Source: Ancylobacter polymorphus
GTDB lineage: Bacteria; Pseudomonadota; Alphaproteobacteria; Rhizobiales; Xanthobacteraceae
Assembly: GCF_030813495.1 (NCBI RefSeq)
Contig: NZ_JAUSUI010000013.1
Location: 1-60,444, forward strand
Direction: 5' to 3'
Length of the DNA: 60,444 bases
Shown piece by piece: positions 40,166 to 49,253 of this stretch. Within the stretch, counting starts at the first letter, position 1, and each line of letters starts with the position of its first letter. The notes beneath the pieces are model-generated. The model saw only the letters and a program-made list of their open reading frames with translations. It had not been told where the DNA came from and ran no database searches. Made by a program: the position numbers and the translations under genes.

Positions 40166-40864
40166 ATGGCCAACAATCTGACGATCAAGGATGGCGCTGG
40201 CGCCTCGCAGGTGCTCGCCACCACGGAATCCGCTGGCGTCCATACGCCCAAGCACGAGGTGACCGCATCGGCCTTGCCGACGGGCGCCGCGACTTCGGCG
40301 AAGCAGGACACCATCATTGGTCATGTCGATGGCATCGAGTCGACGCTGGCGACGCTAGCAACCTCTGCCAACCAGGATATCCAGAACGCCGGGATCAAGA
40401 CGGCGACCACGTCTATCACGCGCCCGGCCGACACCACCGCCTATACGGCAGGCGACGCGATCGCCAACAGCACGTCGGCGCCGTCGGCTGGGGGGTTCGT
40501 GTTCTCCGGGATCGCGCGGGCCTCGGGTAAGTCCGGCATCATGGCGGACCTTGTGGTCACGTCCAGCAATCCGGCCGGCGGCCTTTCGGGCGAAGTCTAC
40601 ATCTTCGATTCCTCCGTGACGGCGGTGAACGACAACGCGGCGTTCGCCATATCGGACGCCGAGGCCAAGACGCTCGTGGCCAAGATCCCGTTCACCCTAT
40701 CGGCGAACACGAACAACTCGTCTGCTCAGGTGACGAACCTGGCCATCGGTTTCGAGACGGTGGGCAGCGCGAACCTCTATTTCCTTGTTCGGGCGACGTC
40801 AGCTTACACGCCGATCTCGGGCGAAGAACTGACTTTTCGCCTCAAGGCGTTGCAGGTTTCCTGA
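40166..40864 (+). CDS. Putative structural protein, 232 aa
   Basis: N-terminus NNLTIKDGAGASQVLATTES, then a helical spacer (TSAKQDTIIGHVDGIESTL) and a beta-rich C-terminal domain. The pattern of trimeric virion appendages is suggested by the repeated SAKQDTI type heptads. No enzymatic motif. It starts an apparent two- to three-gene insertion in the tail operon. Confidence 0.6.
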   Translation: MANNLTIKDGAGASQVLATTESAGVHTPKHEVTASALPTGAATSAKQDTIIGHVDGIESTLATLATSANQDIQNAGIKTATTSITRPADTTAYTAGDAIANSTSAPSAGGFVFSGIARASGKSGIMADLVVTSSNPAGGLSGEVYIFDSSVTAVNDNAAFAISDAEAKTLVAKIPFTLSANTNNSSAQVTNLAIGFETVGSANLYFLVRATSAYTPISGEELTFRLKALQVS

Positions 40865-41667
40865 TGCACCACGCGGCTCGAATGCTGTTGCTGGGTGGGG
40901 GGGTCTACGAGCCTGAGGCCCTAGCGCTGTTTGCGCGGATGGCAGTGCAACCCAGCGCTCCCAGAAAGGCATTGATAAGCGACACGATAAAGGCTCTCAA
41001 AGCGGCAGGTGCTTGGGCAAAAGATGACGCCCTGTATTTCACAGCAGCGCACGACGCCCAGGCCGCGCGGCTGAACTGGATTTCGGACCAGTACAATCTA
41101 ACGGTCGTGGGCTCGCCGACCTTTACGGTTGATCGCGGCTATACCGGCGATGGATCGGCGGCTTATCTGCGAACTGGCTTCAATCCGACTACGGCTGTTT
41201 CGCCGAAATTCGCGCGTGATAGCGCCCATATCTCGCTAACTGATCGTACCTCGCGCGCGGCAGCGGCGACGGTTGAGATGGGGGCCATTGCAATCACAGG
41301 CCTCAACTTTTCGGCCGAACTCGCCACGCGCTACACCGGCAACCTGACCCGCGCGCGCGTGACTAGCGGGGGCACGTCACCTCCAGCCTTTGCGTCGTCT
41401 GACAGCGCCGGGCGGTTTCTCGTCTCGCGCACCGGGGCGTCTCAAATTGATGGGTACCGCAACGGATCTTCTATCGGAACGTCGTCAAACGCTTCTGCCG
41501 CGCTTTTAAATTCGGAAATCTACATTCTGGCCGTAAACTTCAACGGCGCAGCCAGTTTTTCTTACGACCAGATCGCTCACGCAAGTATCGGCGGGGGTCT
41601 CACAAGCTCTGAAGCGTCAGCGTTTGATGCGATCGTAGCTACATATCTTTCCGCAATTGGTGCCTAA
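40864..41667 (+). CDS. Putative tail-associated protein, possible lectin-like, 267 aa
   Basis: Start overlaps the previous stop. The N-terminal 70 residues are helical (LISDTIKALKAAGAWAK), while the rest is Ser/Thr/Gly-rich beta structure (DRGYTGDGSAAYLRTGFNP, RFLVSRTGASQIDGYRNGSS), the profile of a concanavalin-like or receptor-binding domain. Codon use is slightly less GC-biased than its neighbours. Not assigned to a family. Confidence 0.55.
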   Translation: MHHAARMLLLGGGVYEPEALALFARMAVQPSAPRKALISDTIKALKAAGAWAKDDALYFTAAHDAQAARLNWISDQYNLTVVGSPTFTVDRGYTGDGSAAYLRTGFNPTTAVSPKFARDSAHISLTDRTSRAAAATVEMGAIAITGLNFSAELATRYTGNLTRARVTSGGTSPPAFASSDSAGRFLVSRTGASQIDGYRNGSSIGTSSNASAALLNSEIYILAVNFNGAASFSYDQIAHASIGGGLTSSEASAFDAIVATYLSAIGA

Positions 41668-41681
41668 GCAAGGAGGTAAAA

Positions 41682-41999
41682 ATGATATACAATTTTTTCG
41701 TTTTGACGGCTGAACAACGTGTAATCGCCATGAGTTTCAACGGCAGCGATGTCGCCGTCGACCCGCGCGCTATCGACAACGCGAGCCCCGGCGTAGGTAT
41801 AAACCTTAATGACAGCGCTGTGGATTTTGAGCCCGGCGATGTCGTCACGCTTGTCGGGAAGTACGTCGCGACAAAGCGGATCGTCGATGATCCCCAATAC
41901 GCGATCTATGCTCCGGGAATGATCACCTATCTGCTGACTCTGCCGTGGTGCACCCTGGAGACGGAAACCATTTTCGCCCCGCCTCCGATACTCCCTTGA
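41682..41999 (+). CDS. Hypothetical protein, 105 aa
   Basis: Starts MIYNFFVLTAEQRVIAMSFN after a clear AAGGAGG; beta-rich, ending LETETIFAPPPILP. Small proteins beginning with a strand and carrying a VAVDPRAIDN type turn often follow fibre genes as assembly or chaperone proteins. Function unknown. A strong terminator follows. Confidence 0.55.
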   Translation: MIYNFFVLTAEQRVIAMSFNGSDVAVDPRAIDNASPGVGINLNDSAVDFEPGDVVTLVGKYVATKRIVDDPQYAIYAPGMITYLLTLPWCTLETETIFAPPPILP

Positions 42000-42020
42000 G
42001 TGGCCCGCCGCCGCCTTCAG

Positions 42021-42045
42021 GGCCGCCCCTCCGGGCGGCCTTTTT
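42021..42045 (+). terminator. Intrinsic terminator inside the tail operon
   Basis: GGCCGCCC (42021-42028) and GGGCGGCC (42033-42040) with loop CTCC, then TTTTT (42041-42045). It lies 20 bases after a gene stop but upstream of essential tail genes, so downstream genes need read-through or another promoter. Confidence 0.85.
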
Positions 42046-42061
42046 CATGAGCGCCTGACGC

Positions 42062-42598
42062 ATGCCCGACATCTGGAATGCCGCATGGGAGGAGGCAAAC
42101 GCCGCCTGCCCGCCCAGCGTGATGCTCTATGACACGCTGGAACTACAGCACCCTGCGATCCGGGATGCTGAGGACAATGAGGTACCGGCCCGCATTGTGA
42201 ACGACGTGCGCCAGCAGTCGTTCGGCATCGAGCTTGGGGCGACGTTCAATCCCGGCGAGACGGTGGTGTTCTCGCCCGGCGCCTTTTCAGCAGCTTTCCC
42301 GACCTATCAGGAAGGCCAGCCGCCCAGTTGCGAAATCACCATCGACAACGTCGACCGTGGCTTCACCGCCGCGCTTGAGGCGGCGATGGAGTACGACGCT
42401 CATCTGTTGGCGATCTTCCGCCAGTATGTGAGCGAGGACACGACCGAGCCGGCCTATGGGCCGGTGCCCTTCGTGATCAAGCGCGTGAAAGTCACTGCCA
42501 CCACGATCACCGGCACGGCGCAGGGCTCCATCCTCTACGACAAGAAGTTCCCGTCCAAGGTCTACACGCGGGCGGCTTTCCCTGGGCTTGTTCGGTAG
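42062..42598 (+). CDS. DUF1833-family tail protein
   Basis: A 178 aa protein with LYDTLELQHPAIRDAEDNEVP, then SCEITIDNVDRGFTAALEAA and KRVKVTATTITGTAQGS. This matches DUF1833 proteins found next to NlpC/P60 and J-like genes in phages and gene transfer agents. Likely part of the tail-tip hub. Confidence 0.8.
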   Translation: MPDIWNAAWEEANAACPPSVMLYDTLELQHPAIRDAEDNEVPARIVNDVRQQSFGIELGATFNPGETVVFSPGAFSAAFPTYQEGQPPSCEITIDNVDRGFTAALEAAMEYDAHLLAIFRQYVSEDTTEPAYGPVPFVIKRVKVTATTITGTAQGSILYDKKFPSKVYTRAAFPGLVR

Positions 42599-42610
42599 CC
42601 CGTCCCTCAA

Positions 42611-42626
42611 CAATCTGGAGACTGCC
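42611..42626 (+). repeat. Repeated translational leader, copy 1
   Basis: CAATCTGGAGACTGCC occurs here and at 49238-49253. Each copy contains the CTGGAG ribosome-binding site of the next gene (42628 and 49254). The duplication may be a mobile or conserved leader. Confidence 0.5.
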
Positions 42627-42627
42627 G

Positions 42628-42846
42628 ATGCTCACGCGTCGAATGATGATCCGTGCCTTGAGCTTTGGTGCGCCCGCCGCTGCCGTGGCGGCGGTGCTGC
42701 CTGCGGCACCTGCCCAGCCTATGGCGACCGAACTGACCGCGCTATCCGTCAACTGGGGCGCCGTCATCGCAGGCGAGATCAAGGCACGCGGCCCGGTCGC
42801 CCGTGAGATGGAGCGCGCCTACGGCCTGCGCCGCATGACCGCCTGA
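42628..42846 (+). CDS. Small protein with signal-like N-terminus, 72 aa
   Basis: MLTRRMMIRALSFGAPAAAV continues to VLPAAPAQ: a twin-Arg and a hydrophobic run, like an exported protein, then a short helical tail ending YGLRRMTA. Placement between tail-tip genes is unusual for an exported protein; it may instead be a membrane-associated tail component. Uncertain. Confidence 0.45.
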   Translation: MLTRRMMIRALSFGAPAAAVAAVLPAAPAQPMATELTALSVNWGAVIAGEIKARGPVAREMERAYGLRRMTA

Positions 42847-42848
42847 CC

Positions 42849-43289
42849 ATGGACCGCGCCGCCTATCTCACCTCTCTGCTGGGTCAGAAATGGACGCGGG
42901 AGCGCTCCTGTTGGCATCTTGCCGTCGAGGTGCAGGCGCAACTCTTCGGGCGCACGCTGCCATCCGTGGCTCTGCCTGACGATCTGACATGGCGCTGGAT
43001 GATGGAGACCATCGACCAGCACCCCGAGCGTGGCCACTGGCGTGAATGCCCGCCCCCCTCTGTGCCCGGCCTCATCTCCGCCCCTGACGGGGCGCTGGTC
43101 GCCATGGCTCGCGCGCGTCGCGCCGCGCATATCGGCGTGTGGCTCGCTCCCGAGCGCCGGGTGATCCACTGCGACGAGACCTTCGGCGTCCAGATCGAGG
43201 CGGTGCCGACGCTCCGCGCCGCCGGCTGGAATCAGGTCAGGTTCTTCGAACCTGTGACCGCCGCGCCGCCTGCCGAGCCTTTCCACTAG
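42849..43289 (+). CDS. NlpC/P60-type tail-tip peptidase
   Basis: A 146 aa protein with CWHLAVEVQAQLFGRTLP at 21-38 (the catalytic Cys in its helix) and AAHIGVWL near 93 (the catalytic His). This is the NlpC/P60 order; peptidoglycan peptide cleavage during DNA entry is the expected role. It precedes the J-like protein, as in lambda K and gene transfer agent tails. Confidence 0.8.
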   Translation: MDRAAYLTSLLGQKWTRERSCWHLAVEVQAQLFGRTLPSVALPDDLTWRWMMETIDQHPERGHWRECPPPSVPGLISAPDGALVAMARARRAAHIGVWLAPERRVIHCDETFGVQIEAVPTLRAAGWNQVRFFEPVTAAPPAEPFH

Positions 43290-43299
43290 GACTGACCGC

Positions 43300-46200
43300 A
43301 TGACCACTGCGACCATGCTTCCGGTGCTGCACATCGCGGCGCCGGGGATCGAGCTTGCGCGCGCCATGCCGCGCTCCCGCGAGACGGTCGCCAGCTTTCT
43401 GCGCCGCACCGGCTGGAGCACGACCCGCACGCCGACGATCTGCGTCGTGGATGGCGAGCCGGTGCTGCGCGCCCAGTGGCGCAAGACCCGGATCAAGGCC
43501 GGCATGTCCGTGCTGTTCCAGTCGCTCCCTCGCGGCGGCTCGATGAACGGCGGCAGCATCGCGGGCCTGCTGGGGATGATCGCCCTGACGGCGCTGGCGC
43601 CATGGGCTGGCGCGGCCATCGTCGGCCCTGGGGGCCTTGCTCTGGCGGGCACCGGCCTCGCCATTGGCAAGGCGGTTATCTCCGGCGCCATCCTGCTGGG
43701 TGGTGGGTTCCTGCTCTCCACCCTCACCGCAGTGAAGGCCGGCGGTGACCAAGAGGCGGAAACGCCCATCTATTCCTGGGCGCGGCAGAGCAATTCCGCC
43801 AAGCCGCTCCAGCCCATCCCGTGCGCCTATGGCCGCACGAAGCGCACCTGCGACTATGCGGCTGTTCCCTGGTCGTCCTTCGAGGGCAACAACCAGTATG
43901 TGCACCTGCTGCTTTCCGAAGGGGTGGGCAAGTTCGAGCGCGAACAGATCCTGATCGGCGACACGGTTCTCTGGTCCGCCGAGGACGGGCTCAACCCCAA
44001 TTTCACCGGGGTCACCATCAATTTCTATGACCCTGACGAGGAAATCACCGCCTTCCCGGTGAATGTCGAAACCTCAGAAGAAGTTGACGGGCAGGAGCTG
44101 CAATATCCCGCCTGGACCGGCGGTTTCATCGCCAATGCCTCTGGCACCACGGCGACGCGGCTGGTGTGCGATATCGTTTGCCCAGGTGTAGGCGAGGTCA
44201 ATGACGACGGGGACTTCGCCTTCTATCCCATCGGGGCGCGCGCCGAATACCGCCCCGTTGACAACTCCGGCAATCCGACCGGCGACGGCACGTGGTCGCT
44301 GCTGGGCAGCGAGTTCTCAAAATTCTTCAAGTCGAAATCCGACATTCGCTTCAGCGTTGCCGGCGATGTCGCTCCCGGTCGCTACGAGGTGCGGCTGCGC
44401 CGGCTGATCTTCAAGAACCCTGACCCCAACGTCTCCGACACGATGACCTGGGCGGGGCTGCGCGCCTTCATCACCGGGCCGAAGGCCTTTCCGGTCTCCA
44501 CCATCGCCATTCGCGCCAAGGCGACCGATCAATTCTCCGGCGATTCCGCCAGTAATCTGGCGGTGGTGGAGACGCGCATCCTGCCGGTGTGGACCGGCAC
44601 GGCATGGGAAGACCAGCCGACGCGCTCGCCGGCCTGGGCGGCCTATGACATCGCCACCAACACGGAATATGGCGGCCGGTTTTCCGACACGCGGATGGAC
44701 TTCCAGGCGTTCTATGACCTGGACACTTTGTGCGCGAGCCGTGGCGACACATTCGACTACGATTTCACGTCGACCCAGCCGGTGCCGGATGCCCTCGACA
44801 TCGCGCTCGGCGCCTGCCGGGCTAAGCACAAATGGCTCGGCGGCACGCTCTCGCTGTTCCGGGATGAATGGGCTTCCGTGCCCGAGGTGATGCTGACGGA
44901 TGGCGAGATCGTCCGGGGCAGCCTTGAGGTTGAATACATCATGAAGCCCAGCGACGCGCAGCAGTGCGTCGTGCACGAGTACATCAACGAAGACACCTGG
45001 CAGATCGAGGAGGCCATCGCCCCGCGAGACGCCACGGAGGAAATGATTGCCGACGCCACCCGTTTGCAGGTGCAGGGCGTGGTGAACCGGGCGCAGGCGC
45101 AGCGCGAAGCTGAATTCCTGCTGCGCGAAAACCTCTATCGCCGCCGGCACGCCACCTTTGAGACCGAATACGAAGGCCGGATGCTCTCGATCGGCACGCC
45201 GATCCTGCTGCAATCCGACATGCCCCTGGAATGGGGGCAGGGCGCCAAGATCGCCCAGCAGATCGGAACGTCGCTCTATCTCGACCGCGCCCTCACCTGG
45301 CAGGCGGGGCAAAACTACGTCGTGCTGCGCACGCCGCGCGCCAAGTCCTTCGGGCCGATCAAATGCAGCATGGGCGCCAATGCCTCCGTCGTGGTGCTGG
45401 ATGGTACGGACCTTGGTATTGTCGAGGCCGCGCAGGGCCTGACGCTGGATGATGTGCTGGACCTCGAACCCGGCTCGCCGCTGCCCAGCCTCGCCTTCGG
45501 GCTCGGCACCAGCTGGATACGCCGGGGTGTCGTCTCGCGCGGCACGCCTTCGGGCTCGCGGGTGCAGATCAGCGTCTATCTGGACGATGAGCGTGTCCAT
45601 GTTGAGGACGGCACACCTCCTCCGCCGCTGCCGACGGGCACCAGTCTTGTGCTGCCGACCTTCCCGCAGGTGTTCGGCCTCACGGCCCGCATTCTCGCCA
45701 ATGAGGTGCCGCGCCGCGTGGAAGCGCAGTGGGCGCCGTCGGCCGGCGCCGTGACCTATGTGGCTCGTGTCTCTTATGACGATGGCGAGAACTGGACGGC
45801 GCTCGGCGAGACGCGCGAGAACATGCTCTCCGCCGTGGTCGATCCTCTGGCCCTCACGCTGCAGGTCGCCGCGGTCAATGCGTCTGGAAAGCAAGGGCCG
45901 TGGGCGGCCTATGAGATTGGCGCGCCGACGGCGAACGAGGTGCGCGCGGACAATCTCCAAGCCACCATCGACAGCTTCAAGGCCGGGCTGCGCGAAAAGG
46001 TCGTCGAGCAGAACGACGCGGCACTTGCGACCCTGACCGAAAAGCAGGAGCTGCAAGCCCAGATCCAGGCCGAGCTTGACGCGCAGTCTTTCCTCGACCG
46101 CCAGGAATGGCGCTTCCAGCTTAGGGCGACAAGCGATCGGGTGACGGCCTCCTACACGGAGGCGATCACGGTCGCGGTTGGGCCGGGCTCCGCCATCGTC

Positions 46201-46683
46201 CAGTCGATCACTGACCTGCAAGCGCAGGTCGACAACATCGGCGCAAACCTCAACGTGTCATGGACGACGGCGGTAACGCCAGCCGGCGCGCTGGCAGCCT
46301 ATGACATCGTGGCGAAGGTAGATGACGGCCTGTCCACCACGCAGGCGGCCATGACCATCGCGGCCTATTCGCTGGTAGGCGGCGGGGCCTATTCGGTCAT
46401 CGAACTCGACGCCGAGAAGGTCGTCGTCAAGAACACGGTAAGTGGAACGACCGTCACCCCATTCGTCATTGACGGCACCAGCGTCGCGATCTCCGGCACG
46501 ATCATCAAGGACGGCACCGTGACGGCCGAGAAGATGGATGTCGCCGAACTAAGCGCCGTCGCCGTGAGCATGGGCACGCTCAGGGGCGGGAGCATCGAGC
46601 TTGGGCCAGAGGGAGAGGACCCTCTCATCGTCCTCAGTGGCGCCACTCCTTCGGCCCCGTTCCTCGACTTCTACTCGGCATGA
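43300..46683 (+). CDS. Tail tip / host specificity protein (J-like)
   Basis: A 1127 aa protein. The N-terminus has a beta-grasp-like region (about 1-75) and two hydrophobic stretches (LLGMIALTALAPWAGAAIVG, LGGGFLLSTLTA), followed by CAYGRTKRTCDYA and hub domains typical of J-type tips, with a fibronectin-like region near 800-850 (RRVEAQWAPSAGAVTYVARV), coiled coils and a receptor-binding C-terminus. It should recognise the host surface. Confidence 0.85.
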   Translation: MTTATMLPVLHIAAPGIELARAMPRSRETVASFLRRTGWSTTRTPTICVVDGEPVLRAQWRKTRIKAGMSVLFQSLPRGGSMNGGSIAGLLGMIALTALAPWAGAAIVGPGGLALAGTGLAIGKAVISGAILLGGGFLLSTLTAVKAGGDQEAETPIYSWARQSNSAKPLQPIPCAYGRTKRTCDYAAVPWSSFEGNNQYVHLLLSEGVGKFEREQILIGDTVLWSAEDGLNPNFTGVTINFYDPDEEITAFPVNVETSEEVDGQELQYPAWTGGFIANASGTTATRLVCDIVCPGVGEVNDDGDFAFYPIGARAEYRPVDNSGNPTGDGTWSLLGSEFSKFFKSKSDIRFSVAGDVAPGRYEVRLRRLIFKNPDPNVSDTMTWAGLRAFITGPKAFPVSTIAIRAKATDQFSGDSASNLAVVETRILPVWTGTAWEDQPTRSPAWAAYDIATNTEYGGRFSDTRMDFQAFYDLDTLCASRGDTFDYDFTSTQPVPDALDIALGACRAKHKWLGGTLSLFRDEWASVPEVMLTDGEIVRGSLEVEYIMKPSDAQQCVVHEYINEDTWQIEEAIAPRDATEEMIADATRLQVQGVVNRAQAQREAEFLLRENLYRRRHATFETEYEGRMLSIGTPILLQSDMPLEWGQGAKIAQQIGTSLYLDRALTWQAGQNYVVLRTPRAKSFGPIKCSMGANASVVVLDGTDLGIVEAAQGLTLDDVLDLEPGSPLPSLAFGLGTSWIRRGVVSRGTPSGSRVQISVYLDDERVHVEDGTPPPPLPTGTSLVLPTFPQVFGLTARILANEVPRRVEAQWAPSAGAVTYVARVSYDDGENWTALGETRENMLSAVVDPLALTLQVAAVNASGKQGPWAAYEIGAPTANEVRADNLQATIDSFKAGLREKVVEQNDAALATLTEKQELQAQIQAELDAQSFLDRQEWRFQLRATSDRVTASYTEAITVAVGPGSAIVQSITDLQAQVDNIGANLNVSWTTAVTPAGALAAYDIVAKVDDGLSTTQAAMTIAAYSLVGGGAYSVIELDAEKVVVKNTVSGTTVTPFVIDGTSVAISGTIIKDGTVTAEKMDVAELSAVAVSMGTLRGGSIELGPEGEDPLIVLSGATPSAPFLDFYSA

Positions 46684-48029
46684 GCACAAACACGACGATC
46701 GCCGTCATCGACGGCGTCGTGCGCTTGCGCACGGGCCTTGCTGGATATGATCTCAAAGACCCGGCACTGGATGAGCGTTATCTGACCTTCGACAGCGCTT
46801 GGACCAATGCCTTCCGGCTGCTCAAGGGCGGCGTGGTGGCTGGGGGCAGTCTTTCGACGCAAAGCTTCAGCTACCCCGCCAATCCCGTGCCGGGCACCCG
46901 TACGGTCAGGCGTATCCCCGTCACCGGGGCGACGGTCAAGACCCCGGCTCTTGCGTGGGCAACGGCGGGCAGCGGGACGGTAAACTGGGCGCCTGCCGGG
47001 CGCCTGCTTTCGCTCCCGGCCGACACGGTAAGCTATCAGAAGGCGTATCGAACCTGCGCTGTCAACCTGGCGGCCGGGGAAATCAAGGTATCGCCATCCT
47101 ATAGCACACGTGACTACGCCTATCTCGTCTTCAATACGGACGCCACGGCGACGGAAAGCACGGGGCCGAACGGCGGGCGCATTGGCATTCATCCGCTCTA
47201 TGGGATGGGGGCCTTCATCTCCCGTCCGGGGTTCGATCACCTGACTTGCTCGCTTGACGACATGATGCTGACGACAAGTCGCAACATGGTGCAGATCCGT
47301 GAGACGGGCATGGCGACGCCTACGCAGTGGACAGGCGGCGGTGCGCGCTACGTCGCAGATGCGGTGACTGGTGGTCCGTTCAGCGAAAGCGGCACTTTAC
47401 GATATGGCGTACGTGTCACGCTGAGCCGAAGTTATCCAGACTATCCGCCAGTGATCGCCTATCGTATGGACACTGAATATATCGACTCCTTGCCGTCGAT
47501 CTTTTGGGTGAGCGCCAATGAAATTATCATTGGCAATCTTCTGTCCGACAACACCGTCCGCTACGCCATTCTTGGTGTCGATCCCGCTTACACGCCGGCA
47601 ACTGATACTGGTCGCATCAAGCGCATCCGCTTTTTCAACGGCGCGCTTGACATCACCAAGCACAACGTGAACTGGGAATCCGCCGCCGAGGCGGATTTTT
47701 TGTTTCGGTCAAATCGGCAAACCCCGCGTTTCACGAGGTTCAACGCTTTCGCCGTTTCATTCCCGACTGGCGTTTATAGCCTCCCAACTGCTGCCCCTGC
47801 CGGCGCCGGGCCGCCCTTTGCCTTCTTCCTCGTGAATGACACAGCAGGTCTATGGTGGTGCGGCTGCGGCTACACCGACATGCAAAACGTGGTCGGTAGC
47901 GGCGGAACATACAACTCGTATTGGCGCGGCGCCGTGATCAACCGCACACAGTACAGATGGTACAAAAACACGGCCATCACATGGAATCCACTCGGCTGGA
48001 TTGGCTCCATGAACGTTTCTGACTTCTAA
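46680..48029 (+). CDS. Tail fibre or tip-associated protein, 449 aa
   Basis: Start overlaps the J-like stop. The protein is beta-rich and Gly/Thr/Tyr-rich with no coiled coil (GRIGIHPLYGMGAFISRPGF; NVVGSGGTYNSYWRG). It is probably a receptor-binding component. No named domain seen. Confidence 0.65.
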   Translation: MSTNTTIAVIDGVVRLRTGLAGYDLKDPALDERYLTFDSAWTNAFRLLKGGVVAGGSLSTQSFSYPANPVPGTRTVRRIPVTGATVKTPALAWATAGSGTVNWAPAGRLLSLPADTVSYQKAYRTCAVNLAAGEIKVSPSYSTRDYAYLVFNTDATATESTGPNGGRIGIHPLYGMGAFISRPGFDHLTCSLDDMMLTTSRNMVQIRETGMATPTQWTGGGARYVADAVTGGPFSESGTLRYGVRVTLSRSYPDYPPVIAYRMDTEYIDSLPSIFWVSANEIIIGNLLSDNTVRYAILGVDPAYTPATDTGRIKRIRFFNGALDITKHNVNWESAAEADFLFRSNRQTPRFTRFNAFAVSFPTGVYSLPTAAPAGAGPPFAFFLVNDTAGLWWCGCGYTDMQNVVGSGGTYNSYWRGAVINRTQYRWYKNTAITWNPLGWIGSMNVSDF

Positions 48030-48042
48030 AGGCATCGCGAAC

Positions 48043-49188
48043 ATGGCTGATTATTACGCGACCGGCGCCGTCTCTGTGTCGAACGGCGGCACGACTGTGA
48101 CCGGCTCCGGGGTGGTCTGGAGCACGGTGCAGGCCGGGGATACGCTGGAGCTTGCCGGCCAGCGGGTGACGATAGCCGCTGCCCCGGTGAGCCCCTACAC
48201 CTCGCTTACGCTGGCAGTCGCATGGACGGGCACCACGCAATCTGGCGCCCCCTATGTGATCCGCTACGACGCCCCGGCGCGCTTCACGGCTGGCTATCTT
48301 GCCACGCAGGTGCGTGAGCTGGTGGCGAAGGCGGCGGTCATTGAGGCGGCGCGGCCAAGCTATGGCGTGGTCAGCGTCGGCAGCAACACGCCGCCCGGAT
48401 CGCCCGTCACTAACGACATGTACGTCGTCGGTACGAGCCCCACGGGCGCCTGGTCCGGCCAGGCCAACAATCTGGCGCAATGGACGGGGTCGGCATGGCA
48501 GTTCACCGCGCCGACTGGTGGGACAACGGCGGTAAGCGAAGCGACCAACGGCGTCTATATTTTCAGCGGCACAGCGTGGAACCTGTATGTCGCGCCGTCG
48601 TCCTTCATCGCCACCTTGATGGACGATGCGGATGCTGATGCCGCGCGGACGACGCTGGGGGCTTTCGCCGCGAGCGGTGTGTCCTCATTCGGCGCTATGT
48701 TGATCGACGACGCCGACGCGGCAACGGCGCGCGCTACCTTGGGGGCTTTCGCAGCATCTGGGGTGTCGTCCTTCGGAGCCACGCTCATCGACGATGCCGA
48801 CGCGGCAGCGGCGAGGGCAACTCTCGGTCTCACGCCAACCACAGGTACCAGCACGCCGACGCCGACTGCTGCGTCTGGAACGCTAACGACTGCGTCTTCG
48901 TCTCTGAAATACGAGAAAGTTGGCACTCGGGTCCGACTGACTGGGACTGTTACTGTCACAACTGCCGGCACAGGCGTGGGGGAACTTCTCTGCACTATCC
49001 CGTTCACCTGCGGCTCTAATGCCGCAACGTCTGGAAATGCGCGAGAAGTTCTTATTACTGGCGTTGGCTGTGTTGTCACCATACTTGGAGGGCAATCGTA
49101 CTTGCGAATAGCGCGGTACGACAACGCTACGGTGATTGCTGACAGCCGCACCGTTCTCTTCGAAATCACATACGACGCCGCGAGCTGA
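48043..49188 (+). CDS. Tail fibre protein with DUF2793-like domain and tandem repeats
   Basis: A 381 aa protein. The N-terminus (AVSVSNGGTTVTGSGVVW) is a common fibre attachment segment. Residues ~130-175 (GAWSGQANNLAQWTGSAWQF) resemble DUF2793. Three 28-residue repeats of the type IDDADAATARATLGAF follow (48601-48835, 84-bp period), then a beta C-terminal domain with two Cys. Repeats of this kind form the fibre shaft in many phages. Confidence 0.75.
   Translation: MADYYATGAVSVSNGGTTVTGSGVVWSTVQAGDTLELAGQRVTIAAAPVSPYTSLTLAVAWTGTTQSGAPYVIRYDAPARFTAGYLATQVRELVAKAAVIEAARPSYGVVSVGSNTPPGSPVTNDMYVVGTSPTGAWSGQANNLAQWTGSAWQFTAPTGGTTAVSEATNGVYIFSGTAWNLYVAPSSFIATLMDDADADAARTTLGAFAASGVSSFGAMLIDDADAATARATLGAFAASGVSSFGATLIDDADAAAARATLGLTPTTGTSTPTPTAASGTLTTASSSLKYEKVGTRVRLTGTVTVTTAGTGVGELLCTIPFTCGSNAATSGNAREVLITGVGCVVTILGGQSYLRIARYDNATVIADSRTVLFEITYDAAS
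48601..48835 (+). repeat. Three 84-bp tandem repeats in the fibre gene
   Basis: Units start at 48601, 48685 and 48769. The DNA copies are diverged at third positions but share the coding pattern. Copy-number change would alter fibre length. Confidence 0.7.
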
Positions 49189-49237
49189 TTCCCCGGCGTC
49201 GCGGCGCTGATCGCGCCCGCCGTCTGATACTTCCCGA

Positions 49238-49253
49238 CAATCTGGAGACTGCC
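49238..49253 (+). repeat. Repeated translational leader, copy 2
   Basis: Identical over 16 bases to 42611-42626 and directly upstream of the endolysin ATG. Contains the CTGGAG ribosome-binding site. Confidence 0.5.

Noticed and set aside
44317..46221. Minus-strand frame (634 codons) opposite the J-like gene
   Set aside because: Antisense shadow; composition implausible.
42062..46683. Whole element as a gene transfer agent
   Set aside because: DUF1833, NlpC/P60 and J-like genes occur in gene transfer agents, but an immunity region, a replication operon and a cos-type terminase show an ordinary temperate phage.
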